Of a DNA stretch of 64,000 bases, positions 32,225 to 48,848 are shown piece after piece. The notes below the pieces were generated by a model. It saw nothing but the letters and a program-made list of their open reading frames with translations, was not told where the DNA came from and ran no database searches. Made by a program: the position numbers and the translations under genes. How positions within the stretch are numbered: position 1 is the stretch's first letter; each line of letters opens with the position of its first letter. This stretch comes from Pseudomonas frederiksbergensis (GTDB lineage: Bacteria; Pseudomonadota; Gammaproteobacteria; Pseudomonadales; Pseudomonadaceae), in assembly GCF_035751725.1 (NCBI RefSeq), contig NZ_CP142104.1:1178001-1242000 (forward strand), given 5' to 3'.

Positions 32225-32910
32225 GCGTTTCTCTAAGCCGCCTCGAGCGTCAGCTCGGCTACACGTTCAAGGATCAGGAGCTGATGCTCCTGGCCCTCAC
32301 TCACCGCAGTTTTGCCGGGCGCAACAACGAACGCCTGGAATTCCTCGGCGATGCCATCCTCAACTTCGTCGCCGGCGAGGCGTTGTTCGAACGCTTCCCC
32401 CTGGCTCGCGAAGGCCAGTTGTCGCGTTTGCGCGCACGATTGGTAAAAGGTGAGACCCTGGCGGTACTGGCCCGTGGTTTCGACCTGGGCGATTACTTGC
32501 GCCTGGGTTCCGGCGAGTTGAAAAGCGGCGGTTTCCGCCGCGAATCGATCCTCGCCGACGCCTTGGAGGCGTTGATTGGCGCGATCTACCTGGACTCGGG
32601 CATGGAAATGGCGCGCGAGCGCGTGCTGGCCTGGTTGACTTCCGAAATTGACAGCTTGACGCTGGTGGACACCAACAAGGATCCCAAGACTCGCTTGCAG
32701 GAATTCCTGCAGTCGCGCAGTTGCGAACTGCCACGCTACGAAGTGGTGGATATCCAGGGTGAGCCGCATTGCCGAACCTTCTTCGTCGAATGCGAAGTGG
32801 TCTTATTGAATGAAAAAAGCCGGGGCCAGGGCGTGAGCCGTCGTATTGCCGAACAGGTAGCGGCCGCCGCAGCACTGATCGCCCTGGGCGTGGAGAATGG
32901 CAATGACTGA
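32221..32910 (+). CDS. rnc: ribonuclease III
   Basis: RNase III cuts double-stranded RNA during rRNA maturation and regulates many mRNAs. The 229-residue protein has the catalytic signature ERLEFLGDA at residues 37-45 with the second acidic cluster [17 protein letters not shown], and a C-terminal double-stranded RNA-binding domain (from about residue 155, [13 protein letters not shown]). The start is a GTG at 32221 overlapping the stop of the upstream remnant frame. Its end overlaps era by 8 bases. Confidence 0.96.
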   Translation: MSVSLSRLERQLGYTFKDQELMLLALTHRSFAGRNNERLEFLGDAILNFVAGEALFERFPLAREGQLSRLRARLVKGETLAVLARGFDLGDYLRLGSGELKSGGFRRESILADALEALIGAIYLDSGMEMARERVLAWLTSEIDSLTLVDTNKDPKTRLQEFLQSRSCELPRYEVVDIQGEPHCRTFFVECEVVLLNEKSRGQGVSRRIAEQVAAAAALIALGVENGND

Positions 32911-33805
32911 TACAACCGTCACCCGCTGCGGCTATGTCGCCATTGTCGGTCGGCCGAACGTGGGCAAGTCCACGTTGCTGAACCATATCCTCGGCCAGAA
33001 GCTGGCGATTACCTCGCGCAAGCCGCAAACCACTCGTCACAACATGCTGGGCATCAAGACCGAAGGCGACGTGCAGGCGATCTATGTCGACACCCCAGGC
33101 ATGCACAAGGGTGGCGAAAAGGCCCTGAACCGCTACATGAACAAGACCGCCTCGGCGGCGTTGAAAGACGTCGACGTGGTGATCTTCGTGGTCGACCGCA
33201 CCAAGTGGACCGAAGAAGACCAGATGGTCCTCGAACGCGTCCAGTACGTGACCGGGCCCTTGATCGTGGCACTGAACAAGACCGATCGCATCGAAGACAA
33301 GGCTGAACTGATGCCGCACCTGACCTGGTTGCAGGAGCAGTTGCCGAACGCCCAGATCATCCCGATCTCCGCCCAGCATGGCCACAACCTCGACGCGCTG
33401 GAGCGGGTAATTGCCGAGCACCTGCCGGAAAACGATCACTTCTTTCCCGAAGACCAGATCACCGATCGCAGCAGCCGCTTCCTCGCCGCCGAGCTGGTGC
33501 GCGAGAAAATCATGCGTCAGATGGGTGCCGAGCTGCCGTACCAGATCACGGTGGAGATCGAGGAGTTCAAGCAGCAGGGCAAGACCTTGCACATTCATGC
33601 CTTGATCCTCGTCGAACGTGACGGCCAGAAGAAAATCATCATTGGCGACAAGGGCGAGCGTATCAAGCGCATCGGCACCGAGGCGCGCAAGGACATGGAG
33701 CTGCTGTTCGACTCCAAGATCATGCTCAACCTGTGGGTCAAGGTGAAGGGCGGCTGGTCCGATGACGAGCGGGCGTTGCGTTCGTTGGGTTACGGCGACC
33801 TGTAA
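32903..33805 (+). CDS. era: GTPase Era
   Basis: Era binds the 3' end of 16S rRNA and couples 30S assembly to cell growth. The 300-residue protein has G1 GRPNVGKS, G3 DTPGMH, G4 NKTD and a C-terminal KH domain with [21 protein letters not shown] choose the ATG at 32903, 7 bases after GGAG; the ATG at 32897 sits only one base from that site. Overlap with rnc is conserved in gamma-proteobacteria. A REP separates it from recO. Confidence 0.97.
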   Translation: MTDTTVTRCGYVAIVGRPNVGKSTLLNHILGQKLAITSRKPQTTRHNMLGIKTEGDVQAIYVDTPGMHKGGEKALNRYMNKTASAALKDVDVVIFVVDRTKWTEEDQMVLERVQYVTGPLIVALNKTDRIEDKAELMPHLTWLQEQLPNAQIIPISAQHGHNLDALERVIAEHLPENDHFFPEDQITDRSSRFLAAELVREKIMRQMGAELPYQITVEIEEFKQQGKTLHIHALILVERDGQKKIIIGDKGERIKRIGTEARKDMELLFDSKIMLNLWVKVKGGWSDDERALRSLGYGDL

Positions 33806-33829
33806 TCTGTTTGGCTGGGGGCGGGCTCT

Positions 33830-33859
33830 TGTGGCGAGGGAGCAAGCTCCCTCGCCACA
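33830..33859. repeat. REP sequence, family B
   Basis: TGTGGCGAGGGAGC and GCTCCCTCGCCACA form a 14-bp perfect inverted repeat with two central bases, between era and recO. Confidence 0.88.
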
Positions 33860-33903
33860 GGATCCGTTTATCCATTGATGTCTTGCTGATACTCAGGCCC
33901 CCG

Positions 33904-34593
33904 ATGTCGCCCAACCAACCCCTCGCCCAACCCGCTTACGTCCTCCACAGCCGCGCCTACCGCGAAAGCAGCGCCCTGGTGGACTTCCTCACGCCCCAAG
34001 GGCGGCTGCGGGCAGTGTTGCGCGGAGCGCGGGGCAAGGCGGGGACGCTGGCGCGGCCGTTCGTGCCGTTGGAAGTCGAATTCCGCGGCCGGGGCGAGTT
34101 GAAAAATGTCGGGCGCATGGAAAGCAACGGTGTCGCGGCCTGGCTCAATGGCGAGGCCTTGTTCAGCGGTCTATACCTCAACGAACTGTTGATCCGCCTG
34201 CTGCCGGCCGAGGATCCCCATCCCGCTGTATTTGATCATTACACCGCCACGCTGCTGGCACTGGCCGAAGGGCGTCCGCTGGAACCGTTGCTGCGCTCGT
34301 TCGAATGGCGCCTGCTGGATGACCTGGGCTATGGCTTTTCCCTCGACACCGACCTGCACGGCCAGCCCATCGCCGCCGACGGGCTGTACCGCTTGCAAGT
34401 GGACGCGGGCCTGGAGCAGGTCTACCAGCTTCAACCCGGGCTGTTCAATGGCGTTGAACTCCTGGCCATGGCCGAAGCCGACTGGACCGCGCCGGGTGCG
34501 TTGGCGGCGGCCAAGCGTTTGATGCGCCAAGCCTTGGCCGTTCATTTGGGCGGTCGGCCGCTGGTCAGTCGCGAGCTGTTTCGCAAGCCCTGA
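33904..34593 (+). CDS. recO: DNA repair protein RecO
   Basis: RecO loads RecA with RecF/RecR during gap repair. The 229-residue protein begins [20 protein letters not shown], with the N-terminal OB fold ([20 protein letters not shown]) followed by a helical domain. The zinc-binding cysteines of some RecO proteins are absent, as usual in Pseudomonas. The ATG at 33904 is chosen on the conserved N-terminus; the frame upstream to 33811 is REP-derived. It is the fourth member of lepB-rnc-era-recO-pdxJ. Confidence 0.94.
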   Translation: MSPNQPLAQPAYVLHSRAYRESSALVDFLTPQGRLRAVLRGARGKAGTLARPFVPLEVEFRGRGELKNVGRMESNGVAAWLNGEALFSGLYLNELLIRLLPAEDPHPAVFDHYTATLLALAEGRPLEPLLRSFEWRLLDDLGYGFSLDTDLHGQPIAADGLYRLQVDAGLEQVYQLQPGLFNGVELLAMAEADWTAPGALAAAKRLMRQALAVHLGGRPLVSRELFRKP

Positions 34594-34643
34594 TCTCCCC
34601 GTATGCTGTGGGCCGAATCTCTGTCCATTCAGGAGCGCTTTTC

Positions 34644-35387
34644 GTGAGCACCAGCAATCGCATTCTTCTCGGCGTGAACATCGACCATGTCGCCACCCTG
34701 CGCCAGGCCCGTGGTACGCGCTACCCGGATCCGGTCAAGGCCGCACTGGATGCCGAAGAGGCGGGTGCCGACGGTATCACCGTGCACCTGCGCGAGGACC
34801 GTCGCCACATTCAGGAACGCGACGTGCTGTTGCTCAAGGATGTGCTGCAAACCCGCATGAACTTCGAAATGGGCGTGACCGAGGAAATGATGGCGTTCGC
34901 CGAGCGCATTCGCCCGGCGCACATCTGCCTGGTGCCGGAAACCCGCCAGGAACTGACCACCGAAGGCGGCCTGGACGTGGCGGGGCAGGAGGCGCGGATC
35001 AAGGCGGCGGTGGAGCGGCTGTCGAAGATGGGCGCCGAGGTGTCGCTGTTCATCGATGCCGACGAGCGGCAGATCGAAGCCTCCAGGCGGGTCGGCGCCC
35101 CGGCCATCGAACTGCACACCGGGCGTTACGCCGACGCCGAGACCCCGACCGACGTGGCCGAAGAGCTGCAGCGGGTCGCCGATGGCGTCACCTTTGGCCT
35201 GGCCCAAGGCCTGATCGTCAACGCCGGCCATGGCTTGCATTACCACAACGTCGAGGCTGTCGCCGCGATCAAGGGTATCAACGAGCTGAACATCGGCCAC
35301 GCGCTGGTGGCTCATGCGTTGTTCGTCGGGTTCAAGTCGGCTGTGTCGGAAATGAAAGCGCTGATCCTGGCTGCCGCCAAGTCCTGA
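34644..35387 (+). CDS. pdxJ: pyridoxine 5'-phosphate synthase PdxJ
   Basis: PdxJ condenses 1-deoxyxylulose 5-phosphate and 3-amino-2-oxopropyl phosphate to pyridoxine 5'-phosphate, the last ring-forming step of vitamin B6 synthesis. The 247-residue TIM barrel has [46 protein letters not shown] and [12 protein letters not shown]. The GTG at 34644 follows AGGAG at 8 bases. It follows recO by 50 bases, a conserved neighbour. Confidence 0.96.
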   Translation: MSTSNRILLGVNIDHVATLRQARGTRYPDPVKAALDAEEAGADGITVHLREDRRHIQERDVLLLKDVLQTRMNFEMGVTEEMMAFAERIRPAHICLVPETRQELTTEGGLDVAGQEARIKAAVERLSKMGAEVSLFIDADERQIEASRRVGAPAIELHTGRYADAETPTDVAEELQRVADGVTFGLAQGLIVNAGHGLHYHNVEAVAAIKGINELNIGHALVAHALFVGFKSAVSEMKALILAAAKS

Positions 35388-35394
35388 TCCACAT

Positions 35395-35424
35395 TGTGGC
35401 GAGGGGATAAATCCCCTCGCCACA
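35395..35424. repeat. REP sequence, family B
   Basis: TGTGGCGAGGGGAT and ATCCCCTCGCCACA form a 14-bp perfect stem with AA in the centre, between the convergent pdxJ and mltF genes. It may act as their shared transcription barrier since no other terminator is seen. Confidence 0.88.
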
Positions 35425-35456
35425 GGGTCATCACAACATCAGGAATTGTGTAGAGC

Positions 35457-41101
<5,645 letters not shown>

Positions 41102-41105
41102 GACG

Positions 41106-41417
41106 GTGTACAAGCTCTGCTTCTTTGTCCCGGCCAGCCATGTGGACGAGGTCAAAAGCGCCGTATTCGCTGCCGGTGGCGGGCGAATCGGCGATTATGA
41201 TCATTGCGCTTGGCAGGTACTGGGCCTGGGTCAGTTTCGCCCCTTGGACGGCAGCCAGCCGTTCATTGGCGAGGTGGGGCAGGTCGAGCAGGTCGAGGAG
41301 TGGAAGGTGGAGCTTGTTGTCGCCGATGAGTTGATCCGCCCCGTGGTGGAGGCGCTGAAACAGAGCCATCCCTACGAGACACCGGCGTATGAAGTGTGGC
41401 GGTTGGAGGAATTCTGA
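41106..41417 (+). CDS. small YqfO/Nif3 insertion-domain-like protein
   Basis: The 103-residue protein resembles the CutA-like insertion domain of the YqfO/NIF3 family as a stand-alone unit: MYKLCFFVPASHVDEVKSAV, GRIGDYDHCAWQVLGLGQF and the ending SHPYETPAYEVWRLEEF. Such single-domain proteins trimerise; function is unknown. The GTG at 41106 lies only 4 bases after the purL stop, so it is co-transcribed. A terminator follows. Confidence 0.85.
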   Translation: MYKLCFFVPASHVDEVKSAVFAAGGGRIGDYDHCAWQVLGLGQFRPLDGSQPFIGEVGQVEQVEEWKVELVVADELIRPVVEALKQSHPYETPAYEVWRLEEF

Positions 41418-41436
41418 TTCTCCTGCGCTGAAAACG

Positions 41437-41468
41437 AAAAACCCGCTGACTGGTTCAGCGGGTTTTTT
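41437..41468. terminator. bidirectional terminator between the Nif3-like gene and nagE
   Basis: AAAAACCCGCTGA pairs with TCAGCGGGTTTTTT over CTGGT. It serves the plus-strand purL unit and, being symmetric, probably also the nag operon arriving on the minus strand. Confidence 0.88.
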
Positions 41469-41519
41469 ATTGCCGGTGATTTTGTGTACACGAACCCTCG
41501 CCACAGGAATTGTGCTGTG

Positions 41520-43238
41520 TCAGCCACTGGAGGCTTCAGCCTTGACCCCGTCTCGATTTACAGCCGTTGCCAACGCCCGCCACAACCCCGGCGCTTTCTC
41601 CCCTAGCAGCAAGTGCCAGACGCCACCCTCCAGCGAGCTAACCCCCTGGCAACCCAGCGCCTTGAGCTGGCTTTCCGACAACCGCTTGCCATCAGCCAAC
41701 TGCACCCGCAAACGGCTCATCGCCACGCAATCAAGCTGCAATACATTCCCGCCACCGCCCAGGGCATCGAGCCATTGTTGCGCTTCGGCAGTGGGCACGC
41801 GTGGCGATTCTTCGATAGTTTCCGGTTCGGGCGTTGGGGCAGCCCGTTCGGAAGAGGGCAACGCCAAGCGGATCTCATCAGCGATGCTATCGGCCATCGG
41901 CCCCACCACCACCTGCAAGCTGCCGCCGTTGCCAGGGCGGACCACGGCCATGGCGCCGAGGGCCTTGAGCTGGGCGTCGGACGCCTTGTTGCGGTCCACC
42001 ATGTCCAGGCGCAAGCGTGTGGTGCAGGCGCCGACGGTGATCAGGTTGTCGGCGCCGCCCAAGGCCTGGATATACGCAGCGGCGCGTTGGTTTTCGGCGA
42101 TGACCGGTTTGTCGCCCGCCGGCACCTCTTCACGCCCCGGCGTCTTCAGGTCGAAGCGGCGGATACAGAAATCGAACACCAGGTAATAGATCAGCGCATA
42201 GGCCAGGCCCACCGGAACGACCAACCAGCCGTTGGTGGATTCGCCCCAGCCCAGCACCATGTCGATAAAGCCGCCCGAGAAGGTAAAGCCCAAGTGGATA
42301 TCCAACATATTGGTCACCGCCATCGATAGGCCGGTGAGCAACGCGTGGACCAGGTACAACAGTGGCGCGAGGAACATGAAGGCAAATTCGATGGGCTCGG
42401 TGACGCCGGTCAGGAATGAAGTCAGCGCCATCGACAAGAAGATCCCGCCCATGACTTTGCGCCGCTGCGGCAGGGCGTTGCGGTACATCGCCAGGCACGC
42501 GGCGGGCAGGCCGAAGAGCATCACCGGGAACATGCCGGTCATGAATTGGCCGCCCTTGGGGTCGCCGGCGAAATAGCGGGTCAGGTCACCGGTGACGACC
42601 GCGCCGGTGGTGGGGTCAGTGAAGCTGCCGAAGATGAACCAGGCCATGTTGTTGAGGATGTGGTGCAGGCCGGTCACGATCAGCAACCGGTTGAACACGC
42701 CGAAGACGAACGCGCCGAAGCTGCCGCTGGCCATCAGCAGCTCGCCGAAGGCGTTGATGCCGTGCTGGATCGGCGGCCAGATCAGGCCGAACACCAGGCC
42801 AAGGCCCACGGCGCTGAAACCGGTGACAATCGGCACGAAGCGTCGCCCGCCAAAAAACGCCAGGTACTCCGGCAGCTTGATGTCCTTGAAGCGGTTGTAC
42901 AGCGCGCCGGCCAACAGGCCGCTGATGATTCCGGCGAGCATGCCCATGTTGATGGTCGCGTCGAGCACCTTCAGCGTCGCGATCATCACCAAGTAGCCGA
43001 TGGCCCCGGCCAGCCCGGCCGTGCCGTTGTTGTCCCGGGCGAAGCCCACGGCGATGCCGATGGCGAAGATCATCGGCAGGTTGGCGAAAATCGCTTCGCC
43101 GGCATCGTGGATGATCGCGATATTCAACAGGTCCGTGTCACCCAGGCGCAGCAGCAGGCCGGCGATCGGCAAGATCGCGATCGGCAGCATCAACGCCCGG
43201 CCGAGGCGCTGAAGCCCTTCGATGAAATGCTGGTACAT
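41520..43238 (-). CDS. nagE: N-acetylglucosamine-specific PTS EIICB component NagE
   Basis: NagE is the inner-membrane permease that phosphorylates GlcNAc on entry. Residues 1-360 are the EIIC channel (NNGTAGLAGAIGYLVMI, TGVTEPIEFAFMFLAPLLYL). A first EIIB domain follows (about 385-460) with phospho-Cys405 in GACTTRLRL. A second EIIB-like domain (about 490-560) has Ala506 where the cysteine should be (CVAMSRLRV), so it cannot carry phosphate. There is no EIIA; that is supplied by NagF, encoded 32 bases upstream. It is the last gene of the operon. Confidence 0.93.
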   Translation of the reverse strand: MYQHFIEGLQRLGRALMLPIAILPIAGLLLRLGDTDLLNIAIIHDAGEAIFANLPMIFAIGIAVGFARDNNGTAGLAGAIGYLVMIATLKVLDATINMGMLAGIISGLLAGALYNRFKDIKLPEYLAFFGGRRFVPIVTGFSAVGLGLVFGLIWPPIQHGINAFGELLMASGSFGAFVFGVFNRLLIVTGLHHILNNMAWFIFGSFTDPTTGAVVTGDLTRYFAGDPKGGQFMTGMFPVMLFGLPAACLAMYRNALPQRRKVMGGIFLSMALTSFLTGVTEPIEFAFMFLAPLLYLVHALLTGLSMAVTNMLDIHLGFTFSGGFIDMVLGWGESTNGWLVVPVGLAYALIYYLVFDFCIRRFDLKTPGREEVPAGDKPVIAENQRAAAYIQALGGADNLITVGACTTRLRLDMVDRNKASDAQLKALGAMAVVRPGNGGSLQVVVGPMADSIADEIRLALPSSERAAPTPEPETIEESPRVPTAEAQQWLDALGGGGNVLQLDCVAMSRLRVQLADGKRLSESQLKALGCQGVSSLEGGVWHLLLGEKAPGLWRALATAVNRDGVKAEASSG

Positions 43239-43270
43239 GGCGTCTCTCCTTTATTGTTCTTCGACGTGGC

Positions 43271-45784
43271 TCAGCCCAGGGGCCAGTGTTGATGACAGGC
43301 CTGGCGCACGGCGGCGGCGCTGGCGAGGTTGAGCAAATCGGTACTGACGCGGCGGCACTGGGCGGCATCGAGGCGGCGTACGCGATCCTTGATTTCGCCG
43401 ATTTGCGGCGGGCTGACCGACAGCTCTCGCACACCCAGCCCGATCAGCACCGGCGTCGCCAGGGGATCGGAGGCCAGGGCCCCGCACACGCCGACCCAAC
43501 GCCCATGTTTGGCGGCGCCGGCGCAGGTCTGGGCAATCAGCCGCAACAGCGCCGGGTGCAAGGCATCGACCCGGGCGGCGAGACCGGCGTGGTCGCGGTC
43601 CATGGCCAGGGTGTATTGGGACAGGTCGTTGGTGCCGATGGACAGGAAGTCCGCGTGCTCGGCCAGTTGCTCGGCGAGCAGGGCGGCGGCCGGTACTTCG
43701 ATCATCACTCCAAGCTGCGGGCGTTCGCTCACGCCAAGTTCGGCACCCAATACGTCGAGGCGCTGGCGGATGTGCAGCAGCTCGTCGACCTCGGTGACCA
43801 TCGGCAACAGAATCCGGCAGCGCTGCAGCGGCCGAGTTTGCAGCAGTGCGCGCAGCTGTTGATCCAGCAGCTCCGGCCGCGCCTGGGCCAGGCGAATGCC
43901 CCGCAGGCCGAGCACCGGGTTGGCTTCGGTCGGCAGCGGCAGGTAGTCCAGTTGTTTGTCACCGCCGACGTCGATGGTGCGGATGATCACCGGCTTGTCG
44001 CCCATGGCATCGAGCACGGCTTGATAGGCCTGGCGTTGCTCCTCTTCGTCGGGTGCGGTGTGACGGTCGACGAAGAGAAATTCGGTGCGCAGCAAGCCGA
44101 TGCCATCGGCGCCGTTGGCCAAGGACTCGCTTGCCTCGACGCTGGAGGCGACGTTGGCGGCGACTTCAACCTCCACCCCATCGACGGTTCGCGCAGGTGT
44201 ATGGGCAAGGGTCCGTTGCTCGGCGCGCAGGGCTGCGCGTCGGGTCTGTGCTTGTTGCACCTGCGCCAGGCGTTCGGCGGTTGGCGTGAGTTCGAGGCGG
44301 CCATTGTCAGCGTCCAGCACCACCGGCTGCCCAGGCGCCTGTGCAAGCAGGACCTCGCCCAACGCCACCAGGCAGGGCAGGCCTTTGCCACGAGCGAGGA
44401 TTGCCACATGGGAGGTCGCTCCGCCCGCGGCCATGCACACCCCGGCGACGCCTTGGGCGCTGAGTTGCAACAGGTCCGACGGCGTCAGTTCCTGGGCGAC
44501 GACAATGGCGCCCGCCGGTACGTCGAATTGCCAGGCCTCACCGAGCAGCGCCCGCAGGACTCGCTGGCGCAGGTCATGCAAATCGTTGGCGCGCTCGGCC
44601 AGCAGCGCGCTGTGCAATTGCCGCAGTACTTGGCACTGCAGGTCAATGGAGTGGCTCCAGGCGTGGGTCGCCGCACAACCTTGATCGATGGACTGGTACG
44701 CGGCGTCCAGCAGCACTGGATCTTCCAGTAACGCCAGGTGGGCGCTGAAAATCGCTTGCTCATCGACCAGGTGCCGGGCTTGGGCGTTTGCCAGCGTCTG
44801 CTGGATATCGCGGCTGACTTGCCCAAGGGCCTGGCGCAATCGTTGCCGTTGTTCTTCGGCGTCGTGGCCGCCGGGATCCTCGGACAATTGGATACCGTCC
44901 AATCGAATCAGCGGTCCGCTCACCAAGCCAGGCGCGGCGCAGACGCCTTGCAATACGCCATCTTCAGCGGCACGCCTGGGCGGCTGGACCTGCGGCGCCT
45001 TCGCGTGGACCTCTTCGGCCAACGCCGTGGACAGGGTCGCCAGCAACGCTTGCAATGCCGCTTCGGCATCGCGGCCGCGACAGCTGACATGCACTTCGGC
45101 CTGCTCGCTGATCGCCAGGCCCATCATGCCCATCACACTGTCGCAGGACGCCGACCGGCCGCCGAAGTGCAGGTGCGAGCGGCTCTTGAAACCCTGTGCG
45201 GTCTGGCGAACCAAGGCTGCCGGTCGCGCATGCAGGCCGCCGCGATGGGCGATGCGGATCTGGCCGGACACTTCGATGCCGCCATCCGAATCATCGACGC
45301 GTTCTTCGCCTGGCGCCTTGGCGACGATGTGCAACAAGGGATCGCCGACCTTGACGCCTTTAAGGGTAATCGGCCGTGCCTGGAAGTGTTCGCCATTGGT
45401 AACGATCAGCAGGCTGACCAGGCTCTTGCAGCGTTGGGCCACTTTGTCGAGGTCATAGCGCAGCAGCGCCTGGCCGTGGCTGATCCGCGCACCTTCCTTG
45501 ACCAGCATGGAAAAACCGTCGCCCTGCAACTCGACGGTGTCCAGCCCCAGGTGCAGCAGCAGCTCGGCGCCGTTGTCGGCTCGCAGGGTCACGGCGTGGC
45601 CGGTGCGAGCGACGTGGATTACCTCGCCATCGCACGGTGCGTAGAGGGTGTCGTTCAGTGGATCGATGGCGATCCCGTCGCCCATGGCGCCGCTGGCGAA
45701 TACCGCGTCCGGGACGTTGGTGAGGGTGAGCACCGGACCGCTGAGCGGGGCGCTGAGGATCAGCTCTTTATTGTTGTTGGGCAT
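43271..45784 (-). CDS. nagF: multiphosphoryl transfer protein NagF (EIIA-HPr-EI fusion)
   Basis: The 837-residue cytosolic protein joins three phosphocarriers that pass phosphate from PEP to NagE. EIIA-Glc type domain, residues 1-150, with phospho-His78 in LLLHLGLDTVEL; HPr, about 172-258, with His185 in RGGLHARPAAL; Enzyme I, about 280-837, with His459 in GGATSHVAIL and the PEP-binding motifs LLRTEFLF and NDLSQYTLAMDRD. The ATG at 45784 opens MPNNNKELILSAPLSG. Length and domain order match PA3760 as I recall it. Confidence 0.94.
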   Translation of the reverse strand: MPNNNKELILSAPLSGPVLTLTNVPDAVFASGAMGDGIAIDPLNDTLYAPCDGEVIHVARTGHAVTLRADNGAELLLHLGLDTVELQGDGFSMLVKEGARISHGQALLRYDLDKVAQRCKSLVSLLIVTNGEHFQARPITLKGVKVGDPLLHIVAKAPGEERVDDSDGGIEVSGQIRIAHRGGLHARPAALVRQTAQGFKSRSHLHFGGRSASCDSVMGMMGLAISEQAEVHVSCRGRDAEAALQALLATLSTALAEEVHAKAPQVQPPRRAAEDGVLQGVCAAPGLVSGPLIRLDGIQLSEDPGGHDAEEQRQRLRQALGQVSRDIQQTLANAQARHLVDEQAIFSAHLALLEDPVLLDAAYQSIDQGCAATHAWSHSIDLQCQVLRQLHSALLAERANDLHDLRQRVLRALLGEAWQFDVPAGAIVVAQELTPSDLLQLSAQGVAGVCMAAGGATSHVAILARGKGLPCLVALGEVLLAQAPGQPVVLDADNGRLELTPTAERLAQVQQAQTRRAALRAEQRTLAHTPARTVDGVEVEVAANVASSVEASESLANGADGIGLLRTEFLFVDRHTAPDEEEQRQAYQAVLDAMGDKPVIIRTIDVGGDKQLDYLPLPTEANPVLGLRGIRLAQARPELLDQQLRALLQTRPLQRCRILLPMVTEVDELLHIRQRLDVLGAELGVSERPQLGVMIEVPAAALLAEQLAEHADFLSIGTNDLSQYTLAMDRDHAGLAARVDALHPALLRLIAQTCAGAAKHGRWVGVCGALASDPLATPVLIGLGVRELSVSPPQIGEIKDRVRRLDAAQCRRVSTDLLNLASAAAVRQACHQHWPLG

Positions 45785-45831
45785 GGGCTCGCTCTCTTTG
45801 GGATCTCGTTGGCCTTGCGTGGCTTATCGGG

Positions 45832-46834
45832 TCAGTGGGTCCGGGTGACCTTGCTCAAATGCCGTGGCTGATCCGGGTCCAGGCCTCGGGCTACCGCCAG
45901 CCGGGCGGCCATGCCATAGAAACTCTGAATCGCCAGGATCGGGTCCAGGGCCGCATGCTCGGCGCAGCTCAGCGTCAAGTCGCGCTCGACGATGTCATCC
46001 GGCGCAGCCAGCAATACCCGGGCCCCGCGCTGGCGCATGTCGGCGGCCAGGCTCAACACACCCGCCTGCTCGGCACCGCGCGGCGCGAACACCAGCAACG
46101 GATAATGCTCATCGATCAGCGCCATCGGCCCGTGGCGGACCTCGGCGCTGCTGAAGGCTTCGGCCTGGATCGCCGAGGTCTCCTTGAATTTGAGCGCCGC
46201 TTCCTGGGCGATGGCGAACCCGGCGCCACGGCCGATCACCATGAGCCGCTGGCATTCGCGCAAGGCCTCGACGGCAGGGCTCCAATCCTGGCTCGCGGCG
46301 TCGCGCAGTCCTCCGGGCAAGGCATCGCCGGCTTCGAGCAACTCGGCATCGTCTTTCCAGTGAGCCACCAACCGTGCGCTGGCGCTGAGGGTGGCGATAA
46401 AACTCTTGGTCGCGGCAACGCTGCTTTCGATGCCGGCGCACAACGGCACGTTGAATTCACAGGCCGCCTCCAGGGGAGAATCCTCTGCGTTGACCATCGC
46501 CACGCTCAAGGCGCCGCGCTTGCGCAACAGGCGCAGGCTGTTGACCAGGTCCGGGCTCTGTCCCGATTGGGAGAAGGCGAACGCCACCTGGCCGCTGACC
46601 TTCAGCGGCGCCTGTTGCAGGGTGACCACCGACATCGGCAGCGACGCCACCGGCAAGCCCAATTGCTGCATGGTCAGGTAGGCGAAGTAACTGGCGGCAT
46701 GGTCGGAACTGCCCCGAGCGACAGTCATCGCCACCTGCGGCGGTTGACGGCGCAGGCGTCCGGCGATTTCCGCCAGCGTCGGATCCAGCCGCTGTAATTG
46801 CCGCTCGACGGCTTCGGCCGAGGCGAGGGCCTCT

Positions 46835-46854
<20 letters not shown>
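45832..46854 (-). CDS. SIS-domain glucosamine-6-phosphate deaminase (NagB-II type)
   Basis: Two sugar-isomerase (SIS) domains, as in the isomerase half of GlmS, without the glutaminase part: VARGSSDHAASYFAYLTMQQ, FSQSGQSPDLVNSL and the second SIS with GRGAGFAIAQEAALKFKETS and FSSAEVRHGPMALID. In GlcNAc operons such proteins deaminate glucosamine-6-P to fructose-6-P, replacing classical NagB. The TTG at 46854 sits 6 bases after GGAG and overlaps the nagA end; an ATG four codons later (46842) is possible but poorly spaced. 340 residues. Confidence 0.88.
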
Positions 46855-47941
<1,087 letters not shown>

Positions 47942-47958
47942 GGGGATTCTCTGGTCGT

Positions 47959-48690
47959 CTAGCGCCGCAACTCTGCGACAAAGTCGTAGTAGTCGTTGCG
48001 GCAATAGGTGTCGGTGACTTCGATGGGCGTGTTGTCTTCCAGGTAGCCGACCCGGGTCATCAGCAGCATCGCGGTGCCGGGGGCGATGCCCACCAGGGCG
48101 GCGAACTCGTCCGAGGCGTTGATGGCCTGGATGTGCTGTAGGGCGCGCACCACCGGTTTGCCGATGCCGTCGAGAAATTCATAAAGCGAATCGCCCACCG
48201 CCTGCGGCTTGGGAATGATCGACGCGGGCAGGGTGCTCATCTCGATGGCCATGACCGTGTCGTCGGCCTTGCGCAGCCGTTTGAGCCGGGCAACTTTGTC
48301 GGTGGGCGACAGGCCCAGGCGGATCAATTCTTCGTGGGTCGGCGGGGTGATGTTCCGCTCCAGCCACTGTGAACCGGGCACGAAGCCTTTGAGCCGGAGC
48401 ATCTCGCTGAAGCCGCTGAGGCGCGAGAGCGGTTGTTCCAGGCGCGGCGTGATGAAGGTGCCCGAGCCTTGGTTGCGGCGGATCAGGCCTTGTTCGAACA
48501 GCACCTCCAGCGCCTTGCGGGCGGTCACCCGGGAAATACCCAGTTGCTCGCTCAGGCTGCGCTCGGAAGGCATCGCTTGCTCGGCTTTCCAATGGCCGGC
48601 GTGGATGGCCGCTTCGAGGTTGCGTGCCAATTGCAGGTAGAGCGGGGTGGGTTGGGTGTCGTCGGGGCGTAGGACCAGGATGTCGTTCAT
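47959..48690 (-). CDS. nagR: GntR/HutC-type regulator of the GlcNAc operon
   Basis: The 243-residue protein has an N-terminal winged helix (MPSERSLSEQLGISRVTARK, then QGLIRRNQGSGTFI) and a C-terminal UTRA ligand domain (EFLDGIGKPVVRALQHIQAI; GIAPGTAMLLMTRVGY), as in NagR/DasR/YvoA, which sense GlcN-6-P or GlcNAc-6-P. It is the first gene of nagR-nagA-SIS-nagF-nagE. Two inverted copies of a 15-bp element lie just upstream (48745-48848) and are the likely operators for autorepression of the operon. Confidence 0.9.
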   Translation of the reverse strand: MNDILVLRPDDTQPTPLYLQLARNLEAAIHAGHWKAEQAMPSERSLSEQLGISRVTARKALEVLFEQGLIRRNQGSGTFITPRLEQPLSRLSGFSEMLRLKGFVPGSQWLERNITPPTHEELIRLGLSPTDKVARLKRLRKADDTVMAIEMSTLPASIIPKPQAVGDSLYEFLDGIGKPVVRALQHIQAINASDEFAALVGIAPGTAMLLMTRVGYLEDNTPIEVTDTYCRNDYYDFVAELRR

Positions 48691-48744
48691 TGGCGATGCG
48701 TCCGATGCGATTGTAGGAGTTTTCCTCGGCTAACGGGGTGGAAA

Positions 48745-48848
48745 CTAATACCACTTGAATACCATGTCAACGCTGCTTTTCCGGGGTTTTATAGCGTTTT
48801 CTGGGTCTCTATGAGGGTGGTTCTTCAAGTGGTATTAGGGTGGTGATG
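48745..48848. promoter_or_regulatory. paired inverted operators upstream of nagR
   Basis: CTAATACCACTTGAA (48745-48759) recurs as its exact reverse complement TTCAAGTGGTATTAG at 48834-48848. The left copy is followed by AATACCA again, giving two direct AATACCA boxes 11 bases apart (48747 and 48758). The copies are 89 bases apart centre to centre. Such paired sites suit a dimeric GntR regulator and perhaps looping; binding is inferred. Confidence 0.65.
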
